DNA of 64,000 nucleotides from Burkholderia sp. 4M9327F10 (GCF_005503145.1 NZ_SCNV01000014.1:1-64000), one strand, 5' to 3'. Numbered from the stretch's first letter, positions 48,927 through 57,870 are shown. Notes: generated from the sequence alone by a model not told the origin. Translations and numbers: made by a program.

Positions 48927-50660
48927 ATGTCAAACAAGAACACGCCCACATCCAATACCGCTTCCGATGGCAGCGCCAGCCCCATGGCCAGCGAAGCCTC
49001 CCGCCAGGCCGATGCGCTCGCCGCCGTGTCGCGGCGAGGCTTCCTCAAGCTCGCCGGCGTGTCCGGTCTGGCGACCGCGGCCGGCGGCCTCGCTGCCGTG
49101 AGCAAAGCGGCCACGAACAACCCCGACGGCACGCCCGAGCAGATTCACCTGACCTGGGGCAACGATCCGGCAACCGAGGTGGTGGTGTCGTGGGCCTCGC
49201 TCGCGGCCGCGTCCAATCCGCGGGTGCAGTTCGGCAGCGCGGGCGAAGCGCAGCAGACCGTGCACGGCATACAACGCATCTATACGGACGGGCTTAACGG
49301 CGCCACGGTGTTCACGTATCACGCACGCCTGCGTGGCCTGAAACCGGCCAACACCTACCAGTACATCGTCACGGCCGACAACGACAGCAATGCCGCGCAG
49401 CCCTTCACCGCCAATTTCCAGACCGCGCCGCGCGGCCGTGCGCCGTTTCGCTGGACCACCTATGGCGATCTCGCCACGCCCAATACCGAATGGGTGCTCT
49501 CGTATCCGCAAAGCCGCTTTGCCGTGCAGGCTGTCGAACGCTTCCAGCCGCTGTTCCATTTGCTGAACGGCGACCTCTGCTATGCGAACCTGAACCCGAC
49601 GCACCAGCCCGACGTCTGGCGCGACTTCGGCAACAACAACCAGAGCTCGGCCGCCAATCGTCCGTGGATGCCGTGTCCGGGCAACCACGAGATCGAGTTC
49701 AACAACGGCCCGCAAGGTCTCGCCTCGTACCTGACGCGTTACACGCTGCCGGAGAACGGTACGCATTTCTCCGGCCACTGGTACAGCTTCCGCGTGAGCT
49801 CGGTGCTGTTCATCTCGCTCGATGCCGACGACGTGGTCTATCAGGATGCCGCAGCTTTCGTAGCGGGGCCGAATCCGCTGGTGCCCGCAGCGAGCACCGG
49901 CCATGCACCGATCGAACCGGGCACCTCATTCTATGTTCGCGGCTATAGCCAGGGCCTGCAGACCCGCTGGCTCGAGCAGACACTGCGCCGCGCCGCCGAA
50001 GATCACGAGATCGACTGGATCGTCGTGCAGATGCACCAGGATGCGCTCACCTCGTCGAAGACCGGCAACGGTTCCGACAAGGGGATTCGCGAGGCATGGC
50101 TGCCGCTGTTCGACCGCTATGGCGTCGACCTCGTGGTATGCGGGCACGACCACGACTACGAACGCAGCTATCCGGTGCGCGGCTGCAATCACAACGCCGG
50201 GGTGGACGCCACCACCGGCGTTGTCGTGGATACGCTGCAACCGCGTCCGGTGCCGCAGGCGGACCCGGCCAGCACCACCTTCGACACCAGCCACGGCACA
50301 ATCCATCTGATTCTCGGCGGCGGCGGAACCAGCGCGCCGCTCGATGTCTACGGCGAAGACAAGGCGAACGGCCTGCCGCAGGCGAAAGTGTTCACGAAAC
50401 CCAACCGTCCGATTCCCGGCACGGCTGCCAACACGTTCGTGCGCAACCCGGCTGACGCGCTCGAAGATGCGATCTGGTCAGCGCAGCGCGATACCGGCAC
50501 GGGTTATGGCATCGCCGTGTTCGATCACGATCCGGGCGAGCATGGCGGCACGACGACCATCACGATGAACTACTATCACGCGCCGGGTGCGGATCAGACG
50601 CCGACGGCCAACTATGAGCTGTTCGAAACCATTACGCTGAGCAAGAAGCGGCGCGGCTAG
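48927..50660 (+). CDS. Tat-exported purple acid phosphatase-like metallophosphoesterase
   Basis: 577 residues. A twin-arginine signal (SRRGFLKLAGVSGLATAAGG, about residues 35-55) sends the folded, metal-loaded protein to the periplasm. An N-terminal fibronectin-like domain (IHLTWGNDPATEVVVSWAS) is followed by the calcineurin-like phosphoesterase core with metal ligands in YGDLATP, NGDLCYANLN, PGNHEIEFNN, QMHQDALTS and CGHDHDYERSYP. This is the purple acid phosphatase layout, releasing phosphate from organic esters. The ATG at 48927 is supported by the Tat signal. A long stem-loop follows the gene. Confidence 0.9.
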   Translation: MSNKNTPTSNTASDGSASPMASEASRQADALAAVSRRGFLKLAGVSGLATAAGGLAAVSKAATNNPDGTPEQIHLTWGNDPATEVVVSWASLAAASNPRVQFGSAGEAQQTVHGIQRIYTDGLNGATVFTYHARLRGLKPANTYQYIVTADNDSNAAQPFTANFQTAPRGRAPFRWTTYGDLATPNTEWVLSYPQSRFAVQAVERFQPLFHLLNGDLCYANLNPTHQPDVWRDFGNNNQSSAANRPWMPCPGNHEIEFNNGPQGLASYLTRYTLPENGTHFSGHWYSFRVSSVLFISLDADDVVYQDAAAFVAGPNPLVPAASTGHAPIEPGTSFYVRGYSQGLQTRWLEQTLRRAAEDHEIDWIVVQMHQDALTSSKTGNGSDKGIREAWLPLFDRYGVDLVVCGHDHDYERSYPVRGCNHNAGVDATTGVVVDTLQPRPVPQADPASTTFDTSHGTIHLILGGGGTSAPLDVYGEDKANGLPQAKVFTKPNRPIPGTAANTFVRNPADALEDAIWSAQRDTGTGYGIAVFDHDPGEHGGTTTITMNYYHAPGADQTPTANYELFETITLSKKRRG

Positions 50661-50746
50661 GCGGTGTGCCGCGCACCGCGGCGGCACGTTGCCCTGTATC
50701 CCGGCAGAGGTGACGCGCGACATGCGGCAAACCGGATGGCATGACA

Positions 50747-50776
50747 CAAGGAGCGCAATGAAGATTGCGCTCCTTG
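50747..50776. terminator. Perfect 13-bp stem-loop between convergent genes
   Basis: CAAGGAGCGCAAT and its exact complement flank a GAAG tetraloop. It lies between the convergent phosphatase and AEC genes and would serve both strands; T runs are poor, so termination may be partial. Confidence 0.65.
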
Positions 50777-50807
50777 TTCCCGCATCGGATGGTTCGCACG
50801 GGTGTCC

Positions 50808-51752
50808 TCAAAAGAAGTAGGCGATTAGCAGTCCTTCAGTAATAACACCCAGAATCGTACTGATCAGGATCGTTGCCGTCGCATTGGCCGTATACGTATT
50901 GGTCTTGAGCGCGAACATGGCGGCGGCGGTAGCAGTCGGCACGGCGCCGGTAATCACGGCCTGGTGCGCAGGCGCCCCCACGACGCCGAACAGCACCGCG
51001 CCGAGCGCCATGATGCCCGGCTGCAGGAAGTTCTTGAGGCCCAGATTGACCAGCACATTGGCGTTGATGACGAAGCGCTCGCCGTAGAGCATGAGCCCGA
51101 GCGCAAACAGTGACGTACCGCCGGCGGCCTTCGCGATCAGATCCACTGAGGTGAGCACCGGGCCGGGCAGCGTGACACGGCAAAAACTGAGCACCATGCC
51201 GGAGACCGGCAACCAGACGATCGGATTGATCACCGCACGCGCAATACTCTCGCCGAAAATGCGCAAGATATCCGGGCGGTGACTGCCGGTCTCGTCCTTG
51301 TCGCCGACATGCGTGAGGATGATGGTCAGCGGCAGCATGAAGATGCTGGTGATCAGGTTGCCCACCAGCACCGCCAGAAATCCTTCCGGCCCGAACACCG
51401 CGGCGAGAATCGGCGCGCCGAAATAAGCCATATCCGGGAAGGCACACACCAGTGCCTGCATGGTGGCCGTGCGCAGATCATGCCGGAACACGAAGCGGCC
51501 AACCGCAAGCGCAATCAGATAAGTGCCCATTAGCCCCAGCGTCAGACACAACGCGAAGCCCACGTTATGCAGCTTCTCCGGCGGCGTTTTGACAGCGCCC
51601 TCGAACAGCGCGAACGGCAGCGCAAAGCGGATCACCAGCGTCGCCAGCACGCCGGCGTCGTCATGTTTCAACAGGCCAATACGCGCCGAGAGCCAGCCAA
51701 GCAAAATCACGAACGCAACCGGCAACAGCCCATTCAGAATGGTATCGAGCAC
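50808..51752 (-). CDS. Auxin efflux carrier (AEC) family permease, probable malate/organic acid transporter
   Basis: Integral membrane protein of 314 residues with about ten hydrophobic segments, N-terminus LDTILNGLLPVAFVILLGWL. The two symmetrical halves with the broken helices GALKTP-like and PIVWLPVSGM are typical of AEC proteins such as MdcF and the malate permease MleP. It lies 121 bases downstream of the NAD-malic enzyme gene on the same strand, which points to malate, or another dicarboxylate, as substrate. Direction of transport is not known. Confidence 0.82.
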   Translation of the reverse strand: MLDTILNGLLPVAFVILLGWLSARIGLLKHDDAGVLATLVIRFALPFALFEGAVKTPPEKLHNVGFALCLTLGLMGTYLIALAVGRFVFRHDLRTATMQALVCAFPDMAYFGAPILAAVFGPEGFLAVLVGNLITSIFMLPLTIILTHVGDKDETGSHRPDILRIFGESIARAVINPIVWLPVSGMVLSFCRVTLPGPVLTSVDLIAKAAGGTSLFALGLMLYGERFVINANVLVNLGLKNFLQPGIMALGAVLFGVVGAPAHQAVITGAVPTATAAAMFALKTNTYTANATATILISTILGVITEGLLIAYFF

Positions 51753-51873
51753 AGCGAGCCTCCCGTCTTCTTTTCGATCCGGTGTGATGGGCCGGATTTG
51801 GCGGTCAATTGTCGGGGCCGCTGTGCGGCGCGCTATATCGCGCGCCGCACAGCCTGGTTTACGCTTCGTTGAC

Positions 51874-53592
51874 TCAAGAGGTGCTGCTGTCGGTACGGAT
51901 GTAAGGCACGTAGTGCGGCGTCCAGACCTTGCTGCGGATCAGGCCTTCTATCTGGTCGGTCTCGACCCCGCTGGTCAGCCCTTCCTTGTGCGCTTGCAGC
52001 GCCACGGCGAGCGCCACCGTAACCGACACGTCACGTAACGCTGTAACCGGCGGCAGCAGATTCTTGCCGGGATCGTTGCGGGCCGGCGAGACGGCGGCAA
52101 GCGCCTTGGCGGCCGCCATGAACATCTGGTCGGTGACACGGGTCGCCTTGACGGCGATAGCGCCGAGACCGACGCCGGGGAAGATATACGAGTTATTGGT
52201 CTGATCCACCTTGAACTTGACGCCATTGCGCTCGAGCGGCGCAAATGGCGTGCCGGTGCCGATGACCGCCCTGCCGTCTGCCCACGCTTGCAGATCGGCA
52301 GGCGTAGCCTCGGCACGCGAAGTAGGATTGGAGAGCGGGAAAATCACCGGGCGCTGATTGTTCTCGGCCATCGCCCGCACCACCGGTTCGGAGAAGGCCC
52401 CGGCCTGCCCCGATACGCCGATCAATACCGTGGGCTTAGCGTTGCGCACCACGTCGAGCAGCGCAATCCGGTCCGGGTGATCGAGCTTCCAGTCGGCAAG
52501 CGCCGCCTTGTCCTGCAGAAACGGTTGCTGGAACGATGCGATGCCATCCATCCCTTCGACCAGCAGTCCGTCGCGATCGACCATAAAAAAGCGCCGGCCG
52601 GCTTCGCTATCGGGCAGACCGGCATCGGTCATCGCCTGGCGGATCAGACTCGCAATCCCGCAGCCGGCGGAGCCCGCGCCCATCACCGCAATGCGCTGCT
52701 CCGTGAGCGGCACGCCGGTGACGTTGACCGCCGACAGCAGCGTGCCGGTCGCGACAGCCGCCGTGCCCTGCACATCGTCATTGAACGTGCACAAGCGGTC
52801 GCGATAGCGCTCCAGCATGCGCGTCGCGTTGTTCTTGGCGAAGTCTTCCCATTGCAGCAGCACGTGCGGCCAGCGCTTCGCAACCGCGCTCACGAAGACC
52901 TCGATAAACTCGTCGTACTCGTCACCGCGCACCCGCTCATGGCGCCAGCCGATATAAAGCGGATCGCTCAGACAATCCGGATTGTCCGTCCCGACATCGA
53001 GCATGATCGGCAGGGTGGTCGCAGGGTGAAGGCCGCCGCAACCCGTGTAGAGCGCCAGCTTGCCGATGGGAATGCCCATGCCGCCCGCGCCCTGATCGCC
53101 GAGGCCGAGAATCCGCTCGCCATCGGTCACGACGATGGCCTCGACCTGATCGAAGCGTGGATGCGCGAGAATCGCCTCGACGCGCTTCTTGTGCGGCATG
53201 CTGAGGAACAGGCCGCGCGGCTTGCGGAACAGGCGGCTGAACTGCTGGCAGCCGGCGCCGACGGTCGGCGTATAAACGATGGGTAGCAACTCTTCGAGAT
53301 TCTGGACCAGCAAGGCAAAGAACAGCGTCTCGTTGGTGTCCTGCAGATCGCGCAGAAAAGCGTAGCGCTCGATATCTGTCGCAAAGCTGCGCAAGACCTG
53401 AATGCGCCGCGAGACCTGTTCTTCGAGCGTGCCGATATTGGGCGGCAAGAGTCCGTGCAGATCGAACGCGTCGCGCTCCGATTCGCTGAACGCAGTGCCC
53501 TTGTTCAGGAGCGGGTCGGCCAGCAATTCATATCCGGAACGCGAAGTCTCGAGGGACGCGAACGCCCCCTCGGTCGTCGATACCTTCGGCAT
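51874..53592 (-). CDS. maeA: NAD-dependent malic enzyme
   Basis: 572 residues, the SfcA/MaeA type, which oxidatively decarboxylates malate to pyruvate. LHGLLPPNIGTLEEQ at the N-terminus, the substrate/metal region LGLGDQGAGGMGIPIGKLAL, the metal ligands in FNDDVQGTAAV, and the nucleotide-binding GAGSAGCGIASLIRQA are all present. The second, NAD-type dinucleotide motif favours NAD, but cofactor choice is not certain. Start is the ATG at 53592, nine bases after GAGGAG. It likely forms an operon with the AEC permease. Confidence 0.92.
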   Translation of the reverse strand: MPKVSTTEGAFASLETSRSGYELLADPLLNKGTAFSESERDAFDLHGLLPPNIGTLEEQVSRRIQVLRSFATDIERYAFLRDLQDTNETLFFALLVQNLEELLPIVYTPTVGAGCQQFSRLFRKPRGLFLSMPHKKRVEAILAHPRFDQVEAIVVTDGERILGLGDQGAGGMGIPIGKLALYTGCGGLHPATTLPIMLDVGTDNPDCLSDPLYIGWRHERVRGDEYDEFIEVFVSAVAKRWPHVLLQWEDFAKNNATRMLERYRDRLCTFNDDVQGTAAVATGTLLSAVNVTGVPLTEQRIAVMGAGSAGCGIASLIRQAMTDAGLPDSEAGRRFFMVDRDGLLVEGMDGIASFQQPFLQDKAALADWKLDHPDRIALLDVVRNAKPTVLIGVSGQAGAFSEPVVRAMAENNQRPVIFPLSNPTSRAEATPADLQAWADGRAVIGTGTPFAPLERNGVKFKVDQTNNSYIFPGVGLGAIAVKATRVTDQMFMAAAKALAAVSPARNDPGKNLLPPVTALRDVSVTVALAVALQAHKEGLTSGVETDQIEGLIRSKVWTPHYVPYIRTDSSTS

Positions 53593-53790
53593 GGCAAATC
53601 TCCTCAAAGGCGATGGGAGTATCCGCATCGCAGGCTGAATGACCGTAATCAGTCTAGGTGGCAAAATCGCCGGCGTCTGCCTATTTCAAGCAAAAACCAT
53701 GATTCGATCCGAGCGCTCTCTAGAGCGCGGCGTCGTACAGGCCAGTGCCGGGCCTCTTAAGCGCCGCCTGCATCTGCATGTGCGTCTGCA

Positions 53791-54951
53791 TCAAAATGCC
53801 CCTGCCCGCCCGGATGGCACCGCGAACGCGTAGCCGTTCTTGCCGCTGCGCTTGACCTGGTACATCGTCTCGTCCGCGGCGGCGAGCAGATTCCGGTAGT
53901 CCTCGACAGGCTGGGGAAAACTGGCGATGCCTATGCTGGCGCTGACAAAGCCAATCCCCATCTGCTCGCCTGCCTCGGTGACACAGGCAATCAGACGCTC
54001 AGCGATCGCGCCCAGTTCGACATCCAGCGAAAATCCGCGCACCAGTACCGCGAACTCGTCACCGCCGATGCGCGCCACGGCATCAACTGGACGAACCGAC
54101 TCGCGAAAGCGCCGCGCGACGGCGATCAGCAGTTCATCGCCGATGCGGTGGCCGAGCGAGTCATTGACCTGCTTGAAGCCGTCCAGATCGACGTACAGAA
54201 TGGCGAGCGTCTGGGCGAGCGAAGCGCCGCTCGCCGCGGCCGGGGATTGCGCAAGCGCGGCAAACAGGTGCCGCCGGTTCGGCAACCCCGTCAGCGCGTC
54301 GTGCAACGCGGCGAACTCGAAACGGTGCGACTCGCGTGCCAGTTGGCGCGTGCGCTTCGCGTACATGCCGAGCGCGGTGACCAGCGCGCTAAAGATCAAC
54401 GCCGACAAAACCATCAGCGTTTTCGCGACGCGTGAAGTCCGGTGATGAAGATCGGCGCCAACGAGATCGCGCTGCCGGTGCCAGTACTCCGACTCCGAAC
54501 GCAGCAATGCGTCCGTGTCGTCGAAATTGACGTTGGGCGACAGCGCACGCTGCGGGATGCGCGGCGCCGCTGCCGGGTCCGCGTTCACCAGCGCGGCAAC
54601 GGACGCAAGGCGGGCGGCAAGCGTGATACGCGCATTTCGATAGTCCTGCGGCTCAGTGGCGCTATCTCCGGTGAGCGGCTGCCGGGCGCTGGCCAGATCG
54701 CGCGCGCTTTCCGCACGACCGATCGCGTCGAGGACCAGCCCCGTATACTCCTGCTTCAACTGGTCCGAGAAGATTGCCTTGATTTGCAACGCGAGGACGA
54801 GGAGTCCGGCCAGCAGGCACAGCACGGCAATTCCAGCGAGCGTAGCCGGTCCCCAGCCGAAGCGCACCGTAAAGGCCGGCTTGCGTGCCACATGGGCTGA
54901 GCCATGCCGCTCAGGAGTGGGAGTAGATATCCCGCTGGCTTCCATTGCCAT
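53791..54951 (-). CDS. Membrane diguanylate cyclase (GGDEF)
   Basis: 386 residues. Two membrane helices (about residues 33-54 and 172-192) enclose a ~115-residue periplasmic sensor of unknown ligand, rich in Ala and Asp. The cytosolic GGDEF domain has the intact catalytic motif RIGGDEFAVL near residue 293, and the allosteric inhibition site RxxD (RPVD) exactly five residues before it, so active c-di-GMP synthesis with product feedback is predicted. No EAL or HD-GYP partner is nearby. The start overlaps the upstream membrane-protein gene by 41 bases, or 35 if the second Met is used. Confidence 0.9.
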   Translation of the reverse strand: MAMEASGISTPTPERHGSAHVARKPAFTVRFGWGPATLAGIAVLCLLAGLLVLALQIKAIFSDQLKQEYTGLVLDAIGRAESARDLASARQPLTGDSATEPQDYRNARITLAARLASVAALVNADPAAAPRIPQRALSPNVNFDDTDALLRSESEYWHRQRDLVGADLHHRTSRVAKTLMVLSALIFSALVTALGMYAKRTRQLARESHRFEFAALHDALTGLPNRRHLFAALAQSPAAASGASLAQTLAILYVDLDGFKQVNDSLGHRIGDELLIAVARRFRESVRPVDAVARIGGDEFAVLVRGFSLDVELGAIAERLIACVTEAGEQMGIGFVSASIGIASFPQPVEDYRNLLAAADETMYQVKRSGKNGYAFAVPSGRAGAF

Positions 54952-55627
54952 GCTGCCGATAACTCACGCGATGAAAAAACGATTCCATTCGCGCGAACAG
55001 GCCGCCATTGGGCTTGGCACGCGGCGCCGGGCGATGGCGCTCCTGCTTCGCGCCATGGCTTATCGCCTGCGGCGGCCTGGCACCCGGTTGAGGTGCGGCC
55101 GAATCCGCCGAAGCGGCGTCGCTGGACTCGGGCCCGGCAAGCGAAGTCGTTGTGGCGGGATCGGCTTCAGGAACTGCAGGAGCGTCGGCGAGCGTGCTGG
55201 AAGGGTTCGCAGGCGGCGCGGCCAAAGCCACATGACCCGTCCACGCCGTCTGCTGCGCGGGCGCCGCGGCAGACGGAGACGGGCTGGCCGGCAGCGTCTG
55301 CGGCTCAGGCGCGACGGCTACGCCGGCCGATAACGTCTGTTGTGCCACGGCCATGGCTTTCGCGTAGGTTCGCTGATCCTGATCGAACCAGACCCCGTAC
55401 GCGACCGTAGCCGCGACCCCAAGGGTCAACGCACCCGCCGATGCGGCCCAAAGCGCCAGACGTCCAAACCGCGCGGGCGGCAAGGCGGATCCGGAATCTG
55501 CATCGGGATCGAACTCCCGATTGAAGTCTTGCGCCGAATCTCTGTGGGGGGCGTCCGCGGGGTTTTCCGCGGCATGCCCGGCAGCGTTATCCGCCCCCGA
55601 TTCCGGCGGTCCGGTATGCTTGGCCAT
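54911..55627 (-). CDS. Single-pass membrane protein of unknown function
   Basis: Not recognised. 238 residues: a 55-residue acidic, Asp/Ala/Pro-rich cytoplasmic N-terminus, one membrane helix (LALWAASAGALTLGVAATVA, about 57-80), then ~155 residues of Ala/Pro/Ser-rich, low-complexity periplasmic sequence ending in a basic stretch (KQERHRPAPRAKP) and MESFFHRVSYRQ. Such anchors with extended periplasmic tails resemble TonB/SPOR-like linkers but no folded domain is seen. It overlaps the downstream GGDEF gene by 41 bases, so the two products are probably made together and may work as a pair. Codon composition is normal for the window. Confidence 0.65.
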   Translation of the reverse strand: MAKHTGPPESGADNAAGHAAENPADAPHRDSAQDFNREFDPDADSGSALPPARFGRLALWAASAGALTLGVAATVAYGVWFDQDQRTYAKAMAVAQQTLSAGVAVAPEPQTLPASPSPSAAAPAQQTAWTGHVALAAPPANPSSTLADAPAVPEADPATTTSLAGPESSDAASADSAAPQPGARPPQAISHGAKQERHRPAPRAKPNGGLFARMESFFHRVSYRQHGNGSQRDIYSHS

Positions 55628-55878
55628 GGCAATGTACTCCGAACCCCGTCTTTGATATCACGACGATTATGTTCTGACGATCGCACAACATCCGTACTGT
55701 AGTCTTTCAGCGGACGAAATTCATCCACTGTGCGATGACAGCCCGGTGATAGCGTGTGAGGGAGCAGGTAGCGTGCCCGCAAGTGCAACCCGCCGGATAT
55801 GAACCGGACGAATCGGACAGATCGCTTTTGAAGGAGTGGGAGCGTGGTTGGGTTGGTCGGGTAGCCAGGAAATGGCTT

Positions 55879-55893
55879 GCCCGACTAGCGGGC
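55879..55893 (-). other. Hairpin just after the methyltransferase-like gene
   Basis: GCCCG / CGGGC with a 5-base loop lies one base past the stop codon of the minus-strand gene, followed by a second inverted repeat (AGCCA...TGGCT). There is no T run, so it is at best a weak or Rho-aided terminator. Confidence 0.4.
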
Positions 55894-55894
55894 G

Positions 55895-56608
55895 TTATTG
55901 CGCTGCGTGCTTGCGGCAAAGCATGATGCGGCGGGAGTTGAACCACCGCGGCAGGTGCCGCCAAGGCTGATTCGTCGCTTTCTCAATCTCAAAGCTTTCA
56001 GCGAGCAATCGGCGAAACGCCTTGAATCTGAAGCGCACGCCGTTTGCCGCGCGGGATAACTTTGCAACGCGTCCCGGCCCTTCCTCGCCCTTCTCTGCCG
56101 CGTCGCTACGGACCGGCACACGCTTGCGCGAGACGGTCGCCCGCCCGAAGCCGACGGGAACCCGCACAATGAAATAGCCGCGCGGCTTGAGCACCCGGTT
56201 GGCTTCCGCGAAAAGACAGTGGGTCTCCAGTTCGGTGAGGTGGTCGCAGGTGTCGATAACGGTCAAGGTATCGAGCGAACCCGCCTCGATCGATCTGATC
56301 GAGCGAACATAGCGACGTCCCGCAAATTCCGGCGAGCGATACAGCTCGCGCCCAAAGGCGCGCAGATCCGGGCGCCGCTGTGGAGAGTCGTCCACATAGC
56401 CGAGCTGCTGACCGCAGCCGACCATCAGCGCATCGTGACATCCGAGAAAGCTGGTGATTCTGAGCGCAAAATCGATTCCCTGAAATACATAACGATCTCC
56501 GCTCAAACGGTAATGGAATGTTTCCCGATCGATAGAGGCCGATTCGGCCAGATCGATCGACACGGGTTCGGCTAATTCGTCTCCAAGCACTGTTTGCGCT
56601 TCCGACAT
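55895..56608 (-). CDS. SAM-dependent methyltransferase-like protein
   Basis: 237 residues with a degenerate class I methyltransferase core: ALMVGCGQQLGYVDD resembles motif I, TLTVIDTCDHLTELETHCLF stands where the motif between strands 4 and 5 should be, and EANRVLKPRGYFIVRVPVG is the usual post-motif. The space between the first two is short, so the SAM pocket may be incomplete. C-terminally there is a basic segment (SRAANGVRFRFKAFRRLL). Substrate unknown. The ATG at 56608 has GGGAG nine bases upstream and gives MSEAQTVLGDELAEP; an upstream extension to 56707 is not supported. Confidence 0.6.
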   Translation of the reverse strand: MSEAQTVLGDELAEPVSIDLAESASIDRETFHYRLSGDRYVFQGIDFALRITSFLGCHDALMVGCGQQLGYVDDSPQRRPDLRAFGRELYRSPEFAGRRYVRSIRSIEAGSLDTLTVIDTCDHLTELETHCLFAEANRVLKPRGYFIVRVPVGFGRATVSRKRVPVRSDAAEKGEEGPGRVAKLSRAANGVRFRFKAFRRLLAESFEIEKATNQPWRHLPRWFNSRRIMLCRKHAAQ

Positions 56609-56951
56609 ATTTCGCACTCCCTTCGCTAGCACCCGTCCATACTCGTTCGCTCGCCCGGTCAATGCAACCGCGCACGCCAGGCAGTAACCGTCAAGACACA
56701 GGCGCATCTCGACGAACCCGGTAATCTGTTCCTGGATTACGCAGGGTGCGTAAAAACGGCGACGCCTCTGCGCATCGCAAATACTCAGTTATCCGAAATA
56801 TATATTTCCTCACATAAGCACACCCAAAACAAACGCCCGAAACTGGTGCGCCGGGTACGGCCCTGTTTAGATCCACGTGCTGACGCATTGATGGCCGGAA
56901 AAACAAAAAGCCGTTGAATCCAGGTAGATTCAACGGCTGATCGTGCATTTC
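56609..56951. other. Spacer between the methyltransferase-like gene and the tRNAs
   Basis: 343 bases with no supported gene. The part near 56760-56830 is AT-richer than its surroundings and could hold the promoter of the methyltransferase-like gene. The right end holds the terminator of the tRNA unit. Confidence 0.5.
56901..56938 (-). terminator. Rho-independent terminator of the distal tRNA-Asp
   Basis: On the minus strand AGCCGTTGAATC pairs perfectly with GATTCAACGGCT around a six-base loop and runs into TTTTTGTTT. It ends 14 bases after the tRNA-Asp 3' CCA. Confidence 0.9.
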
Positions 56952-57028
56952 TGGCGGAGCGGACGGGACTCGAACCCGCGACCCCCGGCGTGACAGGCCG
57001 GTATTCTAACCAACTGAACTACCGCTCC
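56952..57028 (-). tRNA. tRNA-Asp (GTC), copy 1
   Basis: 77 bases with encoded CCA. Anticodon GTC is in CCTGTCACG; the T-loop GGGTTCGAGTCCC and D-loop AGTTGGTTAGA are standard. Acceptor stem 5' GGAGCGG pairs with CCGCTCC. It is the last of five tRNAs downstream of gltX. Confidence 0.96.
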
Positions 57029-57114
57029 AGATTTGTGCACCGTTAGCTTGCGAGCGTTGGTTACTCTCACAAACTGCACCACTCATACTGCTTACCGAGC
57101 AATGCCGATGTCTT

Positions 57115-57190
57115 TGGCGTCCCCTAGGGGATTCGAACCCCTGTACTCACCGTGAAAGGGTGATGTCCTAGGCCTCTAGACGAAGGGGAC
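57115..57190 (-). tRNA. tRNA-Glu (TTC), copy 1
   Basis: 76 bases with encoded CCA. Anticodon TTC is in CCCTTTCACG; acceptor stem GTCCCCT pairs with AGGGGAC; T-loop GGGTTCGAATCCC. Identical to the copy at 57421. Confidence 0.96.
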
Positions 57191-57213
57191 AACGTACGCT
57201 TACACCTTTAATG

Positions 57214-57247
57214 AAAAAGCCCGTTCAAGTTCAGATGAACGGGCTTT
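57214..57247 (-). terminator. Rho-independent terminator between the two Glu/Asp tRNA pairs
   Basis: On the minus strand AAAGCCCGTTCA pairs with TGAACGGGCTTT around an eight-base loop and runs into TTTTT. It lies right after tRNA-Asp copy 2, separating it from tRNA-Glu copy 1. Confidence 0.88.
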
Positions 57248-57250
57248 GTC

Positions 57251-57327
57251 TGGCGGAGTGGACGGGACTCGAACCCGCGACCCCCGGCGTGACAGGCCGG
57301 TATTCTAACCGACTGAACTACCACTCC
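57251..57327 (-). tRNA. tRNA-Asp (GTC), copy 2
   Basis: 77 bases with encoded CCA, anticodon GTC. It differs from copy 1 by a paired change in the acceptor stem (GGAGTGG with CCACTCC) and one base in the D-loop region. The change keeps the stem paired. Confidence 0.96.
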
Positions 57328-57420
57328 AGTCTTTACATCCTAGCTTGCGAGCGTCGGTTATTTCTCTGCAAGCCGCACCACTTTACTGCTTCTTTCGAAC
57401 ACTAAAGCGACGCTGATGTT

Positions 57421-57496
57421 TGGCGTCCCCTAGGGGATTCGAACCCCTGTACTCACCGTGAAAGGGTGATGTCCTAGGCCTCTAGACGAAGGGGAC
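57421..57496 (-). tRNA. tRNA-Glu (TTC), copy 2
   Basis: 76 bases with encoded CCA and anticodon TTC, identical to the copy at 57115. It lies between tRNA-Ala and tRNA-Asp copy 2, downstream of gltX, whose product charges it. Confidence 0.96.
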
Positions 57497-57662
57497 ATAA
57501 TCTTTTCAGATCTGTCTTTATCTTGCTGCTAACTGGCGTTAAGTTGTACACTTATTTCGTTTCGTCAGCAGCGAAGACCAGTATTCTAACTACATTGTTA
57601 CTGCTTGTGAAGTCTTTTTTACTACCAGATCCAAACATCGGAAAGACTTCATTCTGCTCTGA

Positions 57663-57738
<76 letters not shown>

Positions 57739-57870
57739 CTTGCAGAACAGAAACGAGATTCTAGAGTGCAAATCGCGCCTTGTAAATACCCTTTGAGTGA
57801 TTACATGCGACTTTTTTTAAGAGCCGCATGAATCCCCCTCACGGCGCCTCTCGCAGCACTCAGTCAAACG

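Noticed and set aside
56952..57496. Repeats around the tRNAs as an integration (att) site of a mobile element
   Set aside because: The repeats are whole tRNA genes with spacers; no integrase or foreign genes flank them.
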